Under the pieces are notes generated by a model. That model did not search any database and was not told where the DNA came from. It worked only from the letters and a program-made list of their open reading frames with translations. A stretch of 64,000 nucleotides of DNA from Talaromyces rugulosus. Lineage: Eukaryota > Ascomycota > Eurotiomycetes > Eurotiales > Trichocomaceae. Of this stretch, positions 61,528 through 64,000 are shown piece by piece. Position 1 is the stretch's first letter; the number at the start of each line of letters is the position of its first letter. The stretch is from assembly GCF_013368755.1 (NCBI RefSeq), contig NC_049561.1, forward strand, positions 3,472,001 through 3,536,000, in the 5' to 3' direction. The position numbers were made by a program, and so were the translations under genes.

Positions 61528-63836
61528 GGTAGATGTCCTTGGGTATGGTATGATGGGACGGAGAAGAGTTGTCCTGTGGACGATATATTGATCAATAGTG
61601 ATCAAGTATGATAAACGGGGATGAAAAGTATATGTTATGAGGAGGAGAGAAGAAGAGAAGAAAGAAGAGAGGGAGAAAAAATGTATGTGTTGATGACAAG
61701 CAAGAATCAACAAGAAGGCGCAAAGTCCCGACAAAAAGACGGTGAAGCTGGTGTCTTGAAGATCAAGAGAAAGAAAAAAAGAGACAGGACGGGCGCTTCT
61801 AAAGGATTGATATAGAGTGGATCTTAAACACCTTTCCCCCCTTCAACAACCTTTTCACGGTTAGAGTGGGAAAAGGTTGACCAGCCAGAAGGGGAGAATA
61901 AAAAAAGAACCCCAATCCTTCAAGCCTCCACGAGCTCCGTGATTACGCCCCAGCGTTCTTTATCCATGTTTTGCCCCTCCTCAACTCCCTTTTTTTTTTG
62001 GATGCATCTGGCCTGAGGGCTGGACTGTGGAAAAAGTAAAGAAAGAGAGTTTCACGCATAGTCCATGTACATGATCAGTCTGCTTCAGACTGTTCTTTGC
62101 CCTGGCTAATACTGATGAAGACATAACCCCCACTTCAACACCACAAAAAAAAAGGAGAATACAAAGATAGTAGCAGAAGTAGTAGTACAGTTATGCTAGC
62201 GCGGCTTCATGCAGATGCGGCACTTGGGGCCTTGCAGATCAACCTTAAAAAGTCAATTGAACAGGCTGTACTAGCTGGGGTGGGTGCTGTTTCAGCTTCT
62301 TCTAGAAGGGAGTTTTCTTGAATGCACGAGTCCAAAAACAGAAATCTCCGTATAGGGCCGACAATGAGACAAGACGTATTCCAAGCCGTGAAACCAACTA
62401 ACCTGTTTACGGCAATGTGTGCGTTTCTTTTGGGGTTTATTTTTTCCCCCACAGCTCCGGATAAATCCGTGTTGGGAAAGATTCTAGAAGGAAAGAGAAA
62501 AAAAAAGGAACTATCTGCAAAGGTCTTGATTGGGAAAGAGGAACTAGGTATGAATGAGTACAGGATATTGGTCGGGGATTAACGGAGATAATAACCACAA
62601 TACTATTATCTGCGGCTCTTTCAACTGTTCGGTTCTATTTTGGGGGCATTTCTCTCACGACAATCTGCTTGAAGGGTATTGTTGTATCTGCGAGATTTGT
62701 CTGTTTCCGACACGCCTTGACTACGGGGTGGATATCATAATCGTGGTCGTAGTGTTGGTGTCCAAGTAGATAGATCCGCACTGTGTACAAGTTGAAGCGG
62801 TAGGTAGTGGATTAGCCAATGCGATTGAAAATTTCTGTTTCATCATGTCCATCACCGTTTGAGAAACCAGCACTGCCTGGACGTATCTTGAATATTTGAT
62901 TGCGCTCAATAAAGCGATACCCACAGGAGATACATCCCTGGGATACCAGGGTTATGCCAGTGGTGAAGTTAGAGCTATCCGCCCAGCCGCTCGATTTCAT
63001 TGTTACAGAGTACTATGTACTACCTTTGTGTGATCACCGCCTGTTGCAGCCTCCAGATACTCAAAAAGCGAACTCGCGTTGTGGCTAGTGTCGGCTCGTG
63101 TGACCCGGTTCCCCGTCGGCCAAGGGTGTGTCGCAAAAAAAATCCAGAGCATCCTATAAAATTGTAGTGATAGACTGCGGATATATCAACCGTACCAAGA
63201 CGCCAAATCAAAATGCCGGGGGTGTTGTGATCTAGGCTGCACCCCGACGGAATAGGATGATAGGGCTGCGCGGTCCCACAGGCTAGTACAAAACAATCGA
63301 AAAAACAACAACAAGAGGGCCAATTTTAGCATGGATCGTGTGTCAGCCGTCAATGGTTTCAATGTTCGGATGCCGGGCCGGAGGTGGTTTCTTTATGCTT
63401 ACCCACCAGTAGTCCGCTAGCAGTGATATGTATGTAATGCCTAGACCTTTTTAACAAGTTAAGAGGTACTGTTCTCGGGGCTGGATAATATACCACAGTT
63501 TTGGAAGATAGTTTCTCACACTTTACACCTTGTTCAAGTAAGAAATTAGAGGACCTTAACCACCCTCAGAATAGGCAAATCCATGACGATGAGAACTGAA
63601 GATGAGCAACTGAATGTTCTCAAAATGTTAAGCTGCATTAGCGCCATGCTTTAATTATCACTCAGCTTTGGGTGGTACTGGATCTAGAGTGACTTTAAAT
63701 GAGGTTAGACCGGGTGGTGAATTCTACTTCTCTGCCAATAGTAGGCCTCAATAATAACGGGCATAGATTGAATTGTCCGACAGGGCCTTTATTCTAGTAG
63801 GGTTGGAGTCTTTTGTGCTGTTCCTTTGTTGCCTAA
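61528..63836. other. Upstream region of Myb-like gene, no gene seen
   Basis: 2.3 kb without a convincing gene. The purine-rich leader (61630-61790) is probably 5' UTR or promoter of the Myb-like gene. ORFs such as 62322-62582 have no recognisable features. Confidence 0.5.
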
Positions 63837-64000
63837 TTCGGTAATCGGGGACAAATCGGGTTAGTCCGGCTCAACAGAGGTCATGTGATCCCCTGCGAGC
63901 GGTGTAGAAAGCGGTCAGGATTCTGCCATTCTCTGGGCGGTTTCCCTGGGGAGCTCGCGACATTTCCCCGCATGGACAACAATGAATCGTGCATCTCGCT
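63837..64000 (+). CDS. Possible exon with Zn2Cys6-like half motif (runs off the window)
   Basis: The frame is open from 63837 to the last base. It reads GHVIPCERCRKRSGFC (C-x2-C-x6-C, the first half of a fungal zinc cluster), a 21-residue spacer, and then a further Cys in NNESCIS at the edge. The spacer is longer than in standard Zn2Cys6 factors, and there is no ATG before the motif in this frame. It may be an exon of a Cys-rich regulator, part of a repetitive element, or chance. Confidence 0.3.

Overview
The window is a nuclear chromosome segment from a filamentous ascomycete (Pezizomycotina). The evidence is short GT-AG introns (about 50-115 nt) in almost every gene and fungal-specific families: a LysM/CBM18/GH18 chitinase, 2EXR and F-box proteins, an SRPK-like kinase, a CYP52-like P450, an LtrA-type membrane protein and a STAND/NACHT relic. 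Gene content and protein style resemble Eurotiomycetes (perhaps Eurotiales such as Talaromyces), but this is inference and not a determination. No bacterial-type features, CRISPR array, rRNA or convincing tRNA were seen.

Layout. 0-1.2 kb: 3' end of the endocytic adaptor SLA1. 2-10 kb: a secreted-protein block, with a very large chitinase (minus strand), a divergently transcribed glycoprotein-like ORF and a small secreted protein of unknown function. 10-26.5 kb: an accessory region with loosely spaced genes (2EXR protein, F-box fragment, CYP52-like P450, ComA/phosphosulfolactate-synthase-like enzyme with a mitochondrial-type leader, F-box protein, PAP2_3/Aur1-like membrane phosphatase, SRPK-like kinase). 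These are separated by AT-rich, repeat-bearing DNA. 27.4-29.4 kb: PWWP chromatin protein, immediately preceded by a 111-nt cytosine tract. 30-33.3 kb: debris, namely a frameshifted unidentified gene end and a STAND/NACHT pseudogene with several frameshifts and a stop. 34-45 kb: a dense housekeeping block (choline/ethanolaminephosphotransferase, TAF2, Sm-G, NTR2, LtrA-like). Sm-G and NTR2 are divergent splicing factors sharing a 245-bp promoter. 45-56.2 kb: an 11-kb gene desert rich in microsatellites and a recurring TACGGAGTA/TACTCCGTA word. 56.2-61.5 kb: C2H2 zinc-finger factor, Ap4A phosphorylase (APA2) and a Myb-like protein. 61.5-64 kb: long upstream region ending in an open frame with a Zn2Cys6-like half motif running off the edge.

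How genes relate. Most housekeeping genes are unrelated neighbours. Two local associations deserve attention: the subgroup-C, killer-toxin-like chitinase with two unknown (one clearly secreted) neighbours, and the Sm-G/NTR2 divergent pair. All exon structures were deduced by hand from splice signals and reading-frame continuity, and all joined frames close exactly; none has transcript support here.
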